Assembly: GCA_964606895.1 (NCBI GenBank)
Contig: CAZSHX010000006.1
Coordinates: forward strand, 1 to 64,000
DNA: 64,000 bases
Direction of reading: 5' to 3'
From: CAZSHX01 sp964606895
Lineage (GTDB): Bacteria; Bacteroidota; Ignavibacteria; Kapaibacteriales; UBA2268
The notes below the pieces were generated by a model. It ran no database searches, had not been told where the DNA came from, and saw only the letters and a program-made list of their open reading frames with translations. The position numbers and the translations under genes are program-made. Numbering within the stretch: the first letter of the stretch is position 1; each line of letters starts with the position of its first letter. This document shows positions 8,099-17,136 of this stretch, piece after piece.

Positions 8099-8833
8099 TT
8101 ACGCTATCGAAAAACCAATATTATAGAAATTGCAGTCTTCGTGTCCGCAGGTTCTGTTGCGGAGTGAGAAGGTGCATTTTGCGACTGATTGCTCCAATTC
8201 AATAGCGAACTTATCCCTCAGGAAATTAACAGTTTCATCAATTGAAAGATATGTATCACGCTTACAGCATTTCGGTCCGTGGCTTGTTGTAACCGACTGA
8301 AGACTTTCAGCAGTCAGATTATTTGCCAATGAAAATTCTTCGTCCATCATTTCATCCCGCTCGGTGAAAATCGAAAGGAAAATTCCTGAACCGATTGCGG
8401 CTCCGCAAGTACCTTTTTCGAAAGTACAGGTAATGGGAACTTCTTTTGCCTGAATTTCTGCAAGGTCAAGGGCTTCTTTCAGATTGACCGGATTCGCGGT
8501 TTTGTTGTGCACGGCAGTAAGCAAAACGGCAGGTACTATGAAATGATGCTCCGCACCGTGAGTTCTGATGAGCGGCGAATTCATTATGTCAACCGCCAAA
8601 GCAGTCGGGTCGGTGGTTCTCGAGTTCATGCAGAATGCTTTCACCAATTCGTAGGACGAGCCGAGTCTGCATACTTCGCAAACGAAATGATTCTGTCTGC
8701 AATATTCCATTGCTTTCACGGGTTTTTTACAGACATAGCAGTTCAAATCTGCCGGAGTGCCTGCAAAAATCAGAGAATCACTGCAAATCAGACAATTTTG
8801 TTCTTCGTTGTTGTAAATATCAATATATGCCAT
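8099..8833 (-). CDS. DUF5714-type cysteine-rich protein
   Basis: This 244-residue protein opens with a zinc-ribbon-like cysteine cluster: CLIC, CYVC, CRQNHFVCEVC within residues 14-55. The HGAEHHFIVPAVLLTA block (about residues 94-109), the GTCGAAIGSGIF segment and the later CCKRDTYL motif agree with the DUF5714 family as I remember it, which occurs in anaerobic bacteria and methanogens. The many Cys and His suggest metal binding; no biochemical role is known to me. The ATG at 8833 lies close to the divergent VWA gene (9017), so the two share an upstream region of about 180 bases. Confidence 0.6.
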   Translation of the reverse strand: MAYIDIYNNEEQNCLICSDSLIFAGTPADLNCYVCKKPVKAMEYCRQNHFVCEVCRLGSSYELVKAFCMNSRTTDPTALAVDIMNSPLIRTHGAEHHFIVPAVLLTAVHNKTANPVNLKEALDLAEIQAKEVPITCTFEKGTCGAAIGSGIFLSIFTERDEMMDEEFSLANNLTAESLQSVTTSHGPKCCKRDTYLSIDETVNFLRDKFAIELEQSVAKCTFSLRNRTCGHEDCNFYNIGFSIA

Positions 8834-9016
8834 AATTTTCTTTCAAATGAATTATAATTTATGCAATTTAACAAATTTTGGATAAAGACGGAAAACAAGC
8901 CGGATAAATTTTTTTTGGGATTATTTTCGCACCTTTTTTTGAACGTCATTTACTGACATTCAATCTTTTAGTTTTGTACTTAGATTTGTTACAATATTTT
9001 TAAATTGGAGAACACA

Positions 9017-9667
9017 ATGACAGCAGAAGAAAAACAAACCGTCTATAATCTGGTTATACTTGACGAAAGCGGTTCGATGGATTCCATTAAACCCGATGTA
9101 ATCACCGGTTTCAACGAACTTGTAGGCAACATCAAAGGCATTGCCCTCAATTTTCCGGAACAATCGCATTATGTTTCGCTGGTAACTTTCAACGGTCTCG
9201 GCATCAAAGAGTTAATCTGGAACAAACCCGCCGGACTTATCAGACCAATTGATGCCGCCACATATTTGCCCGATTCCATGACTCCGCTTTATGATGCAAT
9301 GGGAACAAGCATTTTGAAACTGAAAAACGAAACAAAGGATATGGCAAATGTGAATGTGCTTGTAACTATTTTGACCGACGGGCAGGAAAATCATTCAAGA
9401 GAATTCACAGGCAGTCAAATCAAACATATCATCGAAGAACTGACAAACCTGAACTGGACATTTACTTATATCGGTTCAAATCATGACGTGACGAAAGTTG
9501 CCTTTGATTTATCAATTTCTGTTTCAAATGCCATGCACTTCGAGTCCAACAAAGCCGAAGTTGACAAAATGTTTCAGAAAGAAAGACAGGCAAGGTCAAA
9601 CTATGCACATAATATCAGAGACAAAAAGAACCCCAAAGATAATTATTTTGCTGAAGATAAGATTTAA
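9017..9667 (+). CDS. VWA-domain protein
   Basis: The frame opens at a TTG at 9005, but the ATG at 9017 follows GGAGAACACA and is the likely start, giving about 216 residues. Near the N-terminus LDESGSMDS contains the DxSxS metal-ion-dependent adhesion site. Further MIDAS parts are the Thr in DSMTPLYDA and the Asp in LTDGQENHS. The central fold matches a von Willebrand A domain. No signal peptide or membrane segment is present, so it is probably cytosolic, perhaps binding a partner protein. The C-terminus is charged (KERQARSNYAHNIRDKKNPKDN). No MoxR-type ATPase gene is nearby, which would have suggested a chaperone pair. A strong terminator follows about 100 bases later. Confidence 0.8.
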   Translation: MTAEEKQTVYNLVILDESGSMDSIKPDVITGFNELVGNIKGIALNFPEQSHYVSLVTFNGLGIKELIWNKPAGLIRPIDAATYLPDSMTPLYDAMGTSILKLKNETKDMANVNVLVTILTDGQENHSREFTGSQIKHIIEELTNLNWTFTYIGSNHDVTKVAFDLSISVSNAMHFESNKAEVDKMFQKERQARSNYAHNIRDKKNPKDNYFAEDKI

Positions 9668-9770
9668 AAGTTAGCGGATTTGATTTGAAATATTTGCTCT
9701 GAACTGCATAATCCCCCAAGAAATGTTCTGTTCAAATCGTTTCCGCTGTTCAGATTTCTCCCCCGACAAT

Positions 9771-9817
9771 TGCTGTCCGGTGCCTTCCGAAGGTACCGGA
9801 CAGCATGTTATTTTTTA
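9771..9817 (+). terminator. Strong Rho-independent terminator
   Basis: TGCTGTCCGGTGCC pairs with GGTACCGGACAGCA (one G-T pair) around a 6-7-base loop, followed by TGTTATTTTTT. It ends the VWA gene transcript and insulates gltX. Confidence 0.85.
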
Positions 9818-9933
9818 CTCTCTTATGCCAGCCTTCCGCTTGCTGAAATTGAATCCTCTTGATTCCAAGCTTCTACTTGAGTTTTAGGAATTGAGCTTGC
9901 TGCAATTCTTCCGTTCCTAATCGGAAGATTAAA

Positions 9934-9982
9934 AACTAATTTTAAATAATATCTGTAAGTTAAATGAGAATTGAATTGCATC
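9934..9982. repeat. Partial third copy of the 66-bp element
   Basis: CTAATTTTAAATAATATC followed by GTTAAATGAGAATTGAATTGCATC matches the right two-thirds of the copies at 8-73 and 403-468. The left GATGCAAT end is missing. It lies 65 bases upstream of the gltX start. Confidence 0.45.
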
Positions 9983-10047
9983 ATTTTCCAAAAATAATGC
10001 AAAACATGCAATTTCGTCTAATGCTTTTTTAATTTCAGGAATATCGA

Positions 10048-11496
10048 ATGTCAGTCAGAGTCAGATTTGCTCCTTCGCCCACAGGTTACCTTCATGTCGG
10101 GGGATTGAGAACCGCACTTTACAATTATTTATTTGCCCGCCACCTTGGTGGAAAATGTATTTTAAGGATTGAAGATACCGACCGTACACGTTTGGTAGAA
10201 AATGCCGCCGAAAAATTGATTGAATCTCTCAAATGGGCAGGTGTAGAGTTTGACGAAGGTCCCATTCAGGGCGGAGACTGCGGACCCTACACTCAATCCG
10301 AAAGACTCGGACTTTACAAAAAATACGCAGATATTCTGCTTGCAACCGGCTCTGCTTACTATGCGTTTGATACTTCCGAAGAAATTGCCGCAATGCGTGA
10401 GCGACAGCAAGCCGAAAAGCTCGACCCGAAATATGACCGCATAAATATGAAGAATCAATTAACCATTGGCGAAGAAAAAACTAAGGAATTGATTGAATCA
10501 GGGGCAAACTACGTGGTCAGGCTGAAGGTTCCCGACAATTTCGATGTCCTGTTCAAAGATATTATTCGCGGTGAAGTTACAGTTAATTCAAAAGAAATTG
10601 ACGATCAGGTGCTTATGAAATCCGATGGTTTCCCGACTTACCACCTTGCGAATGTTGTTGATGACTATCTGATGGGCATAACTCACGTAATACGAGGCGA
10701 AGAATGGCTCCCCTCAACTCCAAAGCATGTCTTGCTTTACGATGCTTTCGGCTGGCAAAAACCTCAGTTTGCTCATCTGCCTTTGCTTTTGAACAAGGAC
10801 AAATCCAAACTCAGCAAACGTCAGGGAGATGTGGCAGTTGAAGATTATATTGCAAAAGGATATATCAAAGAAGCTTTCGTAAATTTCATTGCCCTTCTGG
10901 GATGGAATCCCACAGGTGACAGAGAAATCTATGAATTTCAGGAATTGATTGATATGTTCAATCTTGAAAAAGTAAATAAGGGCGGTGCTGTTTTCGACCT
11001 TGTCAAGCTTGACTGGATGAATGCTCAGTATTTGAGGAAAATGCCTCAAGCCGATTTTGTCGCAGATTTGAGACAAATAATTGAAAGCAAGGGATATAGC
11101 GGATTTTCGGATGAATATCTTGCAAAAATCATTATTCTGTTCCGCGAGAGGGTTAATCTCCTTAAAGAAATTCCTGAAATTGCAGACTACTTTTTCGAAA
11201 TACCCGAAAGATATGACGAAGACTATAAACAAAAGCACTGGAAAGAAACCACAATCGGACTTGTCGAACCAATGGTCGAACTTTATGAAAATGCCGATGA
11301 TTTTTCGCATGGCTATCTCCACGATTTAACAATGAAATATGTCGAATCAGCAGGCATCAAGCTGAAAGAGGTTATTCATCCGCTCAGATTAATGATGACG
11401 GGTAAATCGTCGGGTGCGGGAATGTTCGAAACAATGGAACTTCTCGGCAAAGAGAAATGTGTGGGAAGAATGAAGAAATTCCTTGAAAAGATTTAG
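10048..11496 (+). CDS. gltX: Glutamyl-tRNA synthetase
   Basis: This 482-residue class I aminoacyl-tRNA synthetase charges tRNA-Glu in the cytoplasm. The ATP-binding HIGH motif appears as HVGG within PSPTGYLHVGGLRTALYN near the N-terminus. The KMSKS-equivalent is KLSKRQG at about residue 253. IRIEDTD appears as LRIEDTDRTR and HVIRGEEWLPSTP is the usual central block. The C-terminal third is the helical anticodon-binding region. Length is normal for the bacterial enzyme. Whether it is discriminating or also charges tRNA-Gln cannot be told here. The gene is preceded by a terminator and is probably transcribed on its own. Confidence 0.97.
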   Translation: MSVRVRFAPSPTGYLHVGGLRTALYNYLFARHLGGKCILRIEDTDRTRLVENAAEKLIESLKWAGVEFDEGPIQGGDCGPYTQSERLGLYKKYADILLATGSAYYAFDTSEEIAAMRERQQAEKLDPKYDRINMKNQLTIGEEKTKELIESGANYVVRLKVPDNFDVLFKDIIRGEVTVNSKEIDDQVLMKSDGFPTYHLANVVDDYLMGITHVIRGEEWLPSTPKHVLLYDAFGWQKPQFAHLPLLLNKDKSKLSKRQGDVAVEDYIAKGYIKEAFVNFIALLGWNPTGDREIYEFQELIDMFNLEKVNKGGAVFDLVKLDWMNAQYLRKMPQADFVADLRQIIESKGYSGFSDEYLAKIIILFRERVNLLKEIPEIADYFFEIPERYDEDYKQKHWKETTIGLVEPMVELYENADDFSHGYLHDLTMKYVESAGIKLKEVIHPLRLMMTGKSSGAGMFETMELLGKEKCVGRMKKFLEKI

Positions 11497-11612
11497 TCCT
11501 GAATTATTAAGAAATACGGTAAATCCTGTTAAGTCTAAGTTAATTTTACCTGAACTGATAAATTTTTTTTCCCATGAGAATTTAATTTTTTAAATTGCAT
11601 TTTAAAAACACT

Positions 11613-13361
11613 ATGAAAAAAATATTTACAAAGATTCTGGTCGGATACATAGCCTTAATTGTATTGCTCGCTACTTTTATTCTGTATTTTTCATTCGATA
11701 TTATCAGGGAAAGCTATCAATCTAACCTGACAAATAATCTTCTGAGTATCAATCACTCTATTGATTACAACATTCTTCCTTTGCTTAAAGACGGGAAATT
11801 CAATTCCCTCGATTCCGTTGTGAAAATCCTTGGGGAAGGCGTTAGAGCAAGAATAACGATTGTTCAGCCCGAAGGTAAGGTGATTGCAGATTCTAAAGCA
11901 GACCCCCTGAAAATGGAAAATCATTCGGACAGACCTGAAATTCAAAGTGCAATAAAAGAAGGTTACGGCAAATCTATCCGTCACTCTTATACAATCAACC
12001 GAGATATGTTGTACGTTGCAATTCCTGTTAAGGACAATGGCGTACTGCTTGCCATTTCCCGATTAAGCATCAATATGGAGGATTTTGATTCTTTGATTTA
12101 CGATTTGAAAATCAATATGATTCAGATTGTGCTTATTATCGGATTGGTTGCACTGGTTCTTGCATTAGTATTCTCACGAACAATAACAAAACCCGTCAAA
12201 GAGCTGACTATCCTTTCCAAAGCAGTTGCTGAGGGAAATTTTGATGTCAAATCGCATCTAAAAAATAATGACGAGTTGAAAATTCTTGGCGATAATTTTA
12301 ATGTTATGATTGATAAAATCAAAGACCTGTTCTCGCAAACCGAGCTTCAAAAAGAAGAGCTTGACAGCATTATTTCTTCTTTGCAGGAGCCTTTGGTTGT
12401 GGTTGATAAAGACGGAAAAATACTTTTTTCGAATAATAGTTTTAACCTGGCAACCAATTGCCAATTGCCGACAGGAAAATTCTACTGGGAAATTCTGAGA
12501 GATGCACAAATTCCTAAACTTGTCAAAAAAATTCAGGAAAAAAATTCCAATCTTTCAACTGAAGTTCAAATCCGTGATAATTGGTATATATGTGGTGTTA
12601 ATCGCATTCCTGCAAAAAATGAAATAGTCGTCATACTGCATGATATAACCGAATTGAAAAAGCTTGAAATCATCAAAAAGGATTTTCTTGTTAATGTTTC
12701 CCATGAACTCCGCACTCCGCTGACAGTTATCAAAGGTTATGTAGAAACAATTGAAGATGATATTGAAGGCGAGAACAAAAAATACATCGAAATCATCAAA
12801 AATCATACAAACAGACTGATTAACATAGTACAGGATTTGATGAGTATTTCTCAACTTGGAGAAAAAAATGTTAAACTCGAAATTTCACAGGTAAATCTTT
12901 ACGAACTTTTCCGTCGGCTTTCGCTGACGTTCGACCAGAAGCTAAAAGCCAAAAATCTTTATCTAGAATTTGACGGAGGAATACCTGATACTCCTTTTGT
13001 CGGAGATGAGTTTAAAATTGAACAAATGTTCATTAACCTGATTGATAATGCCATCAGATATACCGAAAACGGGGGCATCACACTCAGTGCTTCAATCGAA
13101 AACGATAATCTGAAATTAGTTGTTTCGGATACAGGAATCGGCATCCCCGAAAAGGATATTGACCGCATTTTTGAACGGTTCTACACCGTTGACAAATCGC
13201 GTTCACGCGAGACTGCTGGCACAGGGCTCGGGCTGGCTATAGTCAAGCATATTGTTATGCTCCACAAAGGCAGAATTTCTGTGGAAAGCATTCACGGAAA
13301 AGGCTCGAAATTCATTATTTTTATGCCCTTGAATCTTCAGAACGGAGAAATCAGTGAGTAA
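11613..13361 (+). CDS. PhoR-like sensor histidine kinase
   Basis: The ATG at 11613 (within a frame open from a TTG at 11595) gives about 582 residues. Order of parts: membrane segment near 6-30, a ~130-residue extracytoplasmic sensor, second membrane segment near 168-190 (MIQIVLIIGLVALVLALVF), HAMP linker, PAS domain (VVVDKDGKILFSNNSF), HisKA with SHELRTPLT (phosphorylated His at about residue 364), and an HATPase with an intact N box (NLIDNAIRYT), DTGIGIPEKD, FERFYTVDKSRSR and GTGLGLAIVKHI. This is the PhoR/ResE/WalK architecture. Its stop overlaps the GTG start of the response regulator by eight bases, so the pair is translationally coupled. The signal is unknown; phosphate is only the family-level guess. 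Confidence 0.92.
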   Translation: MKKIFTKILVGYIALIVLLATFILYFSFDIIRESYQSNLTNNLLSINHSIDYNILPLLKDGKFNSLDSVVKILGEGVRARITIVQPEGKVIADSKADPLKMENHSDRPEIQSAIKEGYGKSIRHSYTINRDMLYVAIPVKDNGVLLAISRLSINMEDFDSLIYDLKINMIQIVLIIGLVALVLALVFSRTITKPVKELTILSKAVAEGNFDVKSHLKNNDELKILGDNFNVMIDKIKDLFSQTELQKEELDSIISSLQEPLVVVDKDGKILFSNNSFNLATNCQLPTGKFYWEILRDAQIPKLVKKIQEKNSNLSTEVQIRDNWYICGVNRIPAKNEIVVILHDITELKKLEIIKKDFLVNVSHELRTPLTVIKGYVETIEDDIEGENKKYIEIIKNHTNRLINIVQDLMSISQLGEKNVKLEISQVNLYELFRRLSLTFDQKLKAKNLYLEFDGGIPDTPFVGDEFKIEQMFINLIDNAIRYTENGGITLSASIENDNLKLVVSDTGIGIPEKDIDRIFERFYTVDKSRSRETAGTGLGLAIVKHIVMLHKGRISVESIHGKGSKFIIFMPLNLQNGEISE

Positions 13362-14061
13362 AGACTTCGAACAACAGAACTTATCAAAAATGATTTTCAT
13401 ACTCGAAGATGAAGTTGATATTTCGGAACTTATTTCTATCAACCTAAAAAAAGCTAATTTCAGAACTCGGGAATTTATCAAAGCAGATACTTTTTTCAAG
13501 CATTTACAGGCGGAAATCCCGGACTTGTTAATCCTCGACCTGATGCTACCCGACATTGACGGTCTTGAAGTTTGCAAGTTCCTGAGAAACGACAAAAAAT
13601 ATTCAGGAATTCCAATTATCATGCTGACAGCCAAAGCCGAAGAAATTGATAAAATCATCGGTTTGGAACTTGGGGCTGACGATTACGTTACCAAACCCTT
13701 CTCACCAAGAGAATTGATTGCAAGGGTGAAAGCTGTTCTCCGAAGAGATGCCCCTGCCCATGACGAGACAAAAGTTGTCGTTAATGATATTCTTACTGTT
13801 GATTATCAAAAATTTGAAATTTTTATCAATAAGGAAAAAATTGAACTTACCACAACCGAGTTTAAACTTCTGAAATTACTGCTCGACCGCAAAGGCTGGG
13901 TCTATTCCAGAGCCGTTATTCTGGAACATCTCGACCCGATGAACAAGGGCGTTTTGGACAGAACAGTTGACGTTCACGTTAAAAACCTCAGAGAAAAACT
14001 CGGAGATGCAGGAATCTTCATTAAAAATATTCGTGGCATCGGCTACAAATTTGAAGAGTAA
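13354..14061 (+). CDS. PhoB/OmpR-family response regulator
   Basis: This 235-residue regulator has an N-terminal receiver: acidic pair in LEDEVD, phospho-acceptor Asp in LILDLMLPD, Thr in MLTA and Lys in YVTKPFSPREL. A C-terminal winged helix follows, with TTTEFKLLKLL and VDVHVKNLREKLGDAG plus the IRGIGYKFEE ending of the OmpR/PhoB class. The GTG start at 13354 is favoured because GGAG lies seven bases before it and it overlaps the kinase gene, the usual coupling for such pairs. A later ATG at 13390 would remove only a short charged leader. It should bind direct repeats at promoters when phosphorylated by the upstream kinase. Confidence 0.92.
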   Translation: MSKDFEQQNLSKMIFILEDEVDISELISINLKKANFRTREFIKADTFFKHLQAEIPDLLILDLMLPDIDGLEVCKFLRNDKKYSGIPIIMLTAKAEEIDKIIGLELGADDYVTKPFSPRELIARVKAVLRRDAPAHDETKVVVNDILTVDYQKFEIFINKEKIELTTTEFKLLKLLLDRKGWVYSRAVILEHLDPMNKGVLDRTVDVHVKNLREKLGDAGIFIKNIRGIGYKFEE

Positions 14062-14067
14062 TCGGCT

Positions 14068-14751
14068 GTGGCAAAAGTACCTTTAAAAATTGATAAAATT
14101 GTTCGAAGCAGTAGAAAAACCCTCAGCCTTATAGTCGAAAAAGATGCAAAGCTGATTGTCAGAGCTCCGATGAAAATGACAGGACAGGTAATCCTTTCTT
14201 TTGTAGAAAAGAAAAGGGACTGGATTGTTGCCAAGCAGGACGAAGCCCGCAACAGAATTGAAAAACACGAGGAAATCAAATCGGGTCTGGAGGACAAAGT
14301 TTTGTACCTTGGGAATTACTATCCTTTGGTCGAAATGGAGAACTATAAATATGCCCTCAATTTCGATAAGGTAAGTTTTTTAATCGAAAGCTCATATTAT
14401 CTTCACAGCAAGAAACTGCTCGAACTTTGGTACCGCAGGCAGGCAGTAAAAGTTATTCACGAAAGAACACAGCATTTTTCAAAGTTATCGGGTTTAACTT
14501 TTTTGAATTTCAAAATAAACGGTGCTAACCGCCGCTGGGGTTCCTGCTCCCAAAAAAAGAGTTTGAATTTCAGTTGGAGATTAATCCTTGCTCCGCTATC
14601 GGTTGTTGACTACGTTGTTGTTCACGAACTTGCCCACACAAAAGAGATGAACCACTCCGCAAAATTCTGGAATTTAGTGGAACAGATTCTCCCCGATTAC
14701 AAAAAGGAACTCCGCTGGCTAAAAACCAACGGCTATACTCTTGATTTGTAA
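14068..14751 (+). CDS. YgjP-like (DUF45/M48) zinc metallopeptidase
   Basis: This 227-residue protein carries the zinc-binding HELAH motif in VVVHELAHTKEMNHSAKFW (about residues 187-205), where a further His two turns later (NHSAKFW) completes the site. RRWGSCSQKKSLNFSWRL is the characteristic block of the YgjP/DUF45 family. The N-terminal half is the family's beta-rich region (RSSRKTLSLIVEKDAKLIVRAP). Members are cytosolic metal-dependent proteases of poorly known substrate, often found beside restriction or regulatory genes. It starts with GTG six bases after the response-regulator stop and is probably the third gene of that operon. Confidence 0.85.
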   Translation: MAKVPLKIDKIVRSSRKTLSLIVEKDAKLIVRAPMKMTGQVILSFVEKKRDWIVAKQDEARNRIEKHEEIKSGLEDKVLYLGNYYPLVEMENYKYALNFDKVSFLIESSYYLHSKKLLELWYRRQAVKVIHERTQHFSKLSGLTFLNFKINGANRRWGSCSQKKSLNFSWRLILAPLSVVDYVVVHELAHTKEMNHSAKFWNLVEQILPDYKKELRWLKTNGYTLDL

Positions 14752-14765
14752 GAGAAAGCCCTTTT

Positions 14766-14798
14766 TGAAAAAAATAATGTTTGGACAATCCAAACCAA
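14766..14798 (-). terminator. Terminator of the downstream FISUMP gene
   Basis: GTTTGGA pairs with TCCAAAC around CAA (14779-14795). On the minus strand it is followed by ATTATTTTTTT. It lies about 10 bases after the stop of the FISUMP gene and also sits after the convergent metalloprotease gene. Confidence 0.55.
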
Positions 14799-14808
14799 AA
14801 TTGTCAAT

Positions 14809-15729
14809 CTAATCTTTAACACAACGAACTGAAAACACATAACCATTAAAATTGTTGACCCTGACGATGAGGTCATTAGAGCTGCACAAGTACCTGTAAA
14901 ATGAGTAAGTTGCATTGTACACCGTAGAAGACCACCAATAACCGAATCCCCCTATGGTGCTGAAATTACCATTGTAGCTTCGACAGCCCCCGGGAAGGGC
15001 GGAAAAGCCGCTTGAATTGGTTGCTCCAGTGTTTGGACGAATCCAGTGACTCGTTCCTACTTCTTTAAGCTTGCTTCCTTCATCTGTGCCTCTGTTAAAA
15101 GTATTGTCAGCCTCTCTTTGCGTCATCCCCAAATACATCTCTAATTCTTTCCATTCTTCATCCGTAGGTACATGCCATCCCACAGGTGCTAAACCTCTTG
15201 GGTCGTTAACTGCAAACCAGTTATAAAGTTTTCCATATATTCTTCCGAGCGAGTCAGAATTATTATAATAACACCATGCTCCTGTTGTAAGGTTTGCCCA
15301 TTCAGAAGTATTCCTTACTTCCGGAATTGAATCTCCGTTGCGGTACTTGTCAACATCTAAATTTTTACACATCCATACCTGATTGCCTATTTTTATTTCT
15401 GTGCAAGTGTTCCATACAAATATAATACTATCTATTTCCCTTAGATTTTGCTCAATATTTTTTCCCGGAAATGAAATTATCATTTTACTATTTCCAAATC
15501 TAATGGAGTCAATTTCACGAATATCATAATCAGTTTTCAAATTATTAACTTTTTGAAAAACAGACATTGAAAAAGAAAGATTAGATTTTTTAAAATTAAT
15601 ATTTTCAATATCGGCAATGTTATACTGCTTCGTGCTTCCATCATTCAGATAGAATTTAACCAGCGGCTCAGCCGAATATAGCGAAGCAGAGAAGAGGCAA
15701 ATTGCTAAATATAAAAACGATTTTTTCAT
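14809..15729 (-). CDS. Secreted FISUMP-domain protein 1
   Basis: This 306-residue protein has a signal peptide (MKKSFLYLAICLFSASLYSA). A leader region EPLVKFYLNDGSTKQYN follows, shared word for word with the neighbouring paralogue. The C-terminal ~190 residues are the Fibrobacter succinogenes major paralogous (FISUMP) domain: IGNQVWMCKNLDVDKYRNGD, LYNWFAVND, PVGWHVPTDEEW, GFSALPGGCRSYNG, YWWSSTVYN and SVRCVKD. These domains are found in surface or secreted proteins of FCB bacteria; their ligand is unknown and a lectin-like fold has been suggested. The paralogue lies 51 bases upstream, so the pair is one operon and arose by tandem duplication. No T9SS domain is seen. Confidence 0.85.
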   Translation of the reverse strand: MKKSFLYLAICLFSASLYSAEPLVKFYLNDGSTKQYNIADIENINFKKSNLSFSMSVFQKVNNLKTDYDIREIDSIRFGNSKMIISFPGKNIEQNLREIDSIIFVWNTCTEIKIGNQVWMCKNLDVDKYRNGDSIPEVRNTSEWANLTTGAWCYYNNSDSLGRIYGKLYNWFAVNDPRGLAPVGWHVPTDEEWKELEMYLGMTQREADNTFNRGTDEGSKLKEVGTSHWIRPNTGATNSSGFSALPGGCRSYNGNFSTIGGFGYWWSSTVYNATYSFYRYLCSSNDLIVRVNNFNGYVFSVRCVKD

Positions 15730-15780
15730 AGCCCATCTTTCTTTTAATCATTTCTTAATCAATATAAATCAATTTTCAGA

Positions 15781-16695
15781 TTATTTCCCATCTTTGACAC
15801 AACGAACGGAAAAACCTTTATATTTATCTGTAATATCTATGTCAAAACCAGCGTGTTTACAAAACAAAAACCAAAATCCCGCTTCCGTTGAACTCCTTTC
15901 TGTAGAAGACCAGAGAAAACAGTATTCAATCATAGACGAATAGTTATTGTTATTTGCTCGGCAACCACTCGCTCGAGCAGTAAAGCCACTTTCATTAGTA
16001 GCTCCAGTATTAGGTTCCCACCACCAAGTGTCCCAAGCGACTCCATTTACTCGTTTCATTTTCCCCCCTGCGACAGATATTCCACCAAGAAATTGTTGTA
16101 ATATGATAAATTCTGAGTCGCTTGGTACGTGCCAACCTATAGGTGATAATATCCTTGCATCATTGACCGCATACCAGTTGTACAATCTACCTACTAACGG
16201 GCCATAATAATCCAAATCATCGTACCAGCATGTGGCACCAGTCATTATAGTGTCCCAATTACCATATTTTCGAAATATCAGAATAGAATCTCCATTACGG
16301 TAGTGGTCAACATTAAGGTTCTTAAGCATCCAGACCTGAGAGCCGATTGTTAAAGGTTGCCATTGGTCAATGTAAAAGACAAGGCTGTCAATTGAACTTA
16401 ATAAGTAAGGTTTGGGATATGAAAATATATAAACATTTAAAGAATCATTTTCAAATTTGATTCTACCGATGATTTCAGTCGGGTAATATGCAATAAGCGA
16501 ATCATTGTAATGAATTCTCATAACGTAATTATTCTTTTTGTCAATAACTCCCAAACTATCAATCTCGCTTAGATTGTACTGCTTCGTGCTCCCATCATTC
16601 AGATAGAATTTTACCAGTGGTTCTGCCGAATAAAGAACAGCAGAGAAAAGGAAGAGCCCTGACATAACTGTTAATAACAAAATTCTGATTCTCAT
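15781..16695 (-). CDS. Secreted FISUMP-domain protein 2
   Basis: This 304-residue paralogue of the downstream gene has a signal peptide (ILLLTVMSGLFLFSAVLYSA) followed by the identical EPLVKFYLNDGSTKQYN. A divergent central region comes next, and then the FISUMP domain: IGSQVWMLKNLNVDHYRNGD, LYNWYAVNDARIL, PIGWHVPSDSEF, GFTARASGCRANNN, FLWSSTE and FSVRCVKDGK. Conserved Cys and Trp residues match those of its neighbour. It is the first gene of the pair; its promoter must lie in 16696-16800. Secretion to the periplasm or surface is inferred from the signal peptide. Confidence 0.85.
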   Translation of the reverse strand: MRIRILLLTVMSGLFLFSAVLYSAEPLVKFYLNDGSTKQYNLSEIDSLGVIDKKNNYVMRIHYNDSLIAYYPTEIIGRIKFENDSLNVYIFSYPKPYLLSSIDSLVFYIDQWQPLTIGSQVWMLKNLNVDHYRNGDSILIFRKYGNWDTIMTGATCWYDDLDYYGPLVGRLYNWYAVNDARILSPIGWHVPSDSEFIILQQFLGGISVAGGKMKRVNGVAWDTWWWEPNTGATNESGFTARASGCRANNNNYSSMIEYCFLWSSTERSSTEAGFWFLFCKHAGFDIDITDKYKGFSVRCVKDGK

Positions 16696-16888
16696 GATTC
16701 AATCCTTTAGATTTTACATTTAACTCATTTATACAAAACTAACAACATTTATGAAATATATCACTAAAAAATCATACCGTTATAATTTTCTGACAGCTGT
16801 CAAAAAATCAGTTCTTGCTAATTATTCATTACTATAAATTTAAACGAAAAATGAAATTTTATTAGTGGGCATATTCTTTCCGAAACGA

Positions 16889-16914
16889 GAGACAAGAGAC
16901 AAGAGACAAGAGAC
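16889..16914. repeat. GAGACAA tandem repeat, 3.7 units
   Basis: Three full GAGACAA units plus GAGAC stand head to tail. Short 7-bp arrays can vary in copy number by slippage. It is non-coding here. Confidence 0.8.
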
Positions 16915-17075
16915 TGGGGAAAGATAAGAAATAAGAGAATATCGAATTTCGAAATAGGAATAATGTGGATGATTTCTTTCTTCTCATAAACACCTAAACC
17001 ATTCGTTATTATATTTTGTGAGAGTTGGGTAAAAAGGTGAGAAGTTTGTAAAGATATAATGATATTTCTATTCAT

Positions 17076-17113
17076 AAAAAAGGTTCGAAGTTAGAAACTC
17101 CGAACCTTTTTTA
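17076..17113 (-). terminator. Terminator after the cytochrome gene
   Basis: AAAAAAGGTTCG pairs with CGAACCTTTTTT around about 12 bases. The A-run and T-run make it work in both directions. It lies 23 bases after the cytochrome stop codon. Confidence 0.8.
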
Positions 17114-17136
17114 TTAGAATATTAAATTATTACAAT

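Larger units (their letters stand above)
9668..10047. other. Intergenic stretch: terminator and partial 66-bp element
   Basis: These 380 bases hold a strong terminator (9771-9817), a weakly coding-like AT-rich middle that I do not accept as a gene, and a degenerate copy of the GATGCAAT element (about 9934-9982) just before gltX. The AGGAATATCGA before the gltX ATG is a reasonable ribosome binding site. Confidence 0.6.
16696..17136. other. Intergenic stretch with minisatellite and terminator
   Basis: These 441 bases lie between two minus-strand genes. They contain the presumed promoter of the FISUMP pair, a GAGACAA tandem repeat (16889-16914) and a terminator (17076-17113). A frame of 85 codons at 16818-17075 runs straight through the tandem repeat and has no ribosome binding site or recognisable content, so I do not call it. 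Confidence 0.6.

Noticed and set aside
9823..10011. 62-codon minus-strand frame before gltX
   Set aside because: It overlaps the partial 66-bp element and has the composition of non-coding AT-rich DNA.
16818..17075. 85-codon minus-strand frame
   Set aside because: It runs through the GAGACAA tandem repeat, has no ribosome binding site and no recognisable content.
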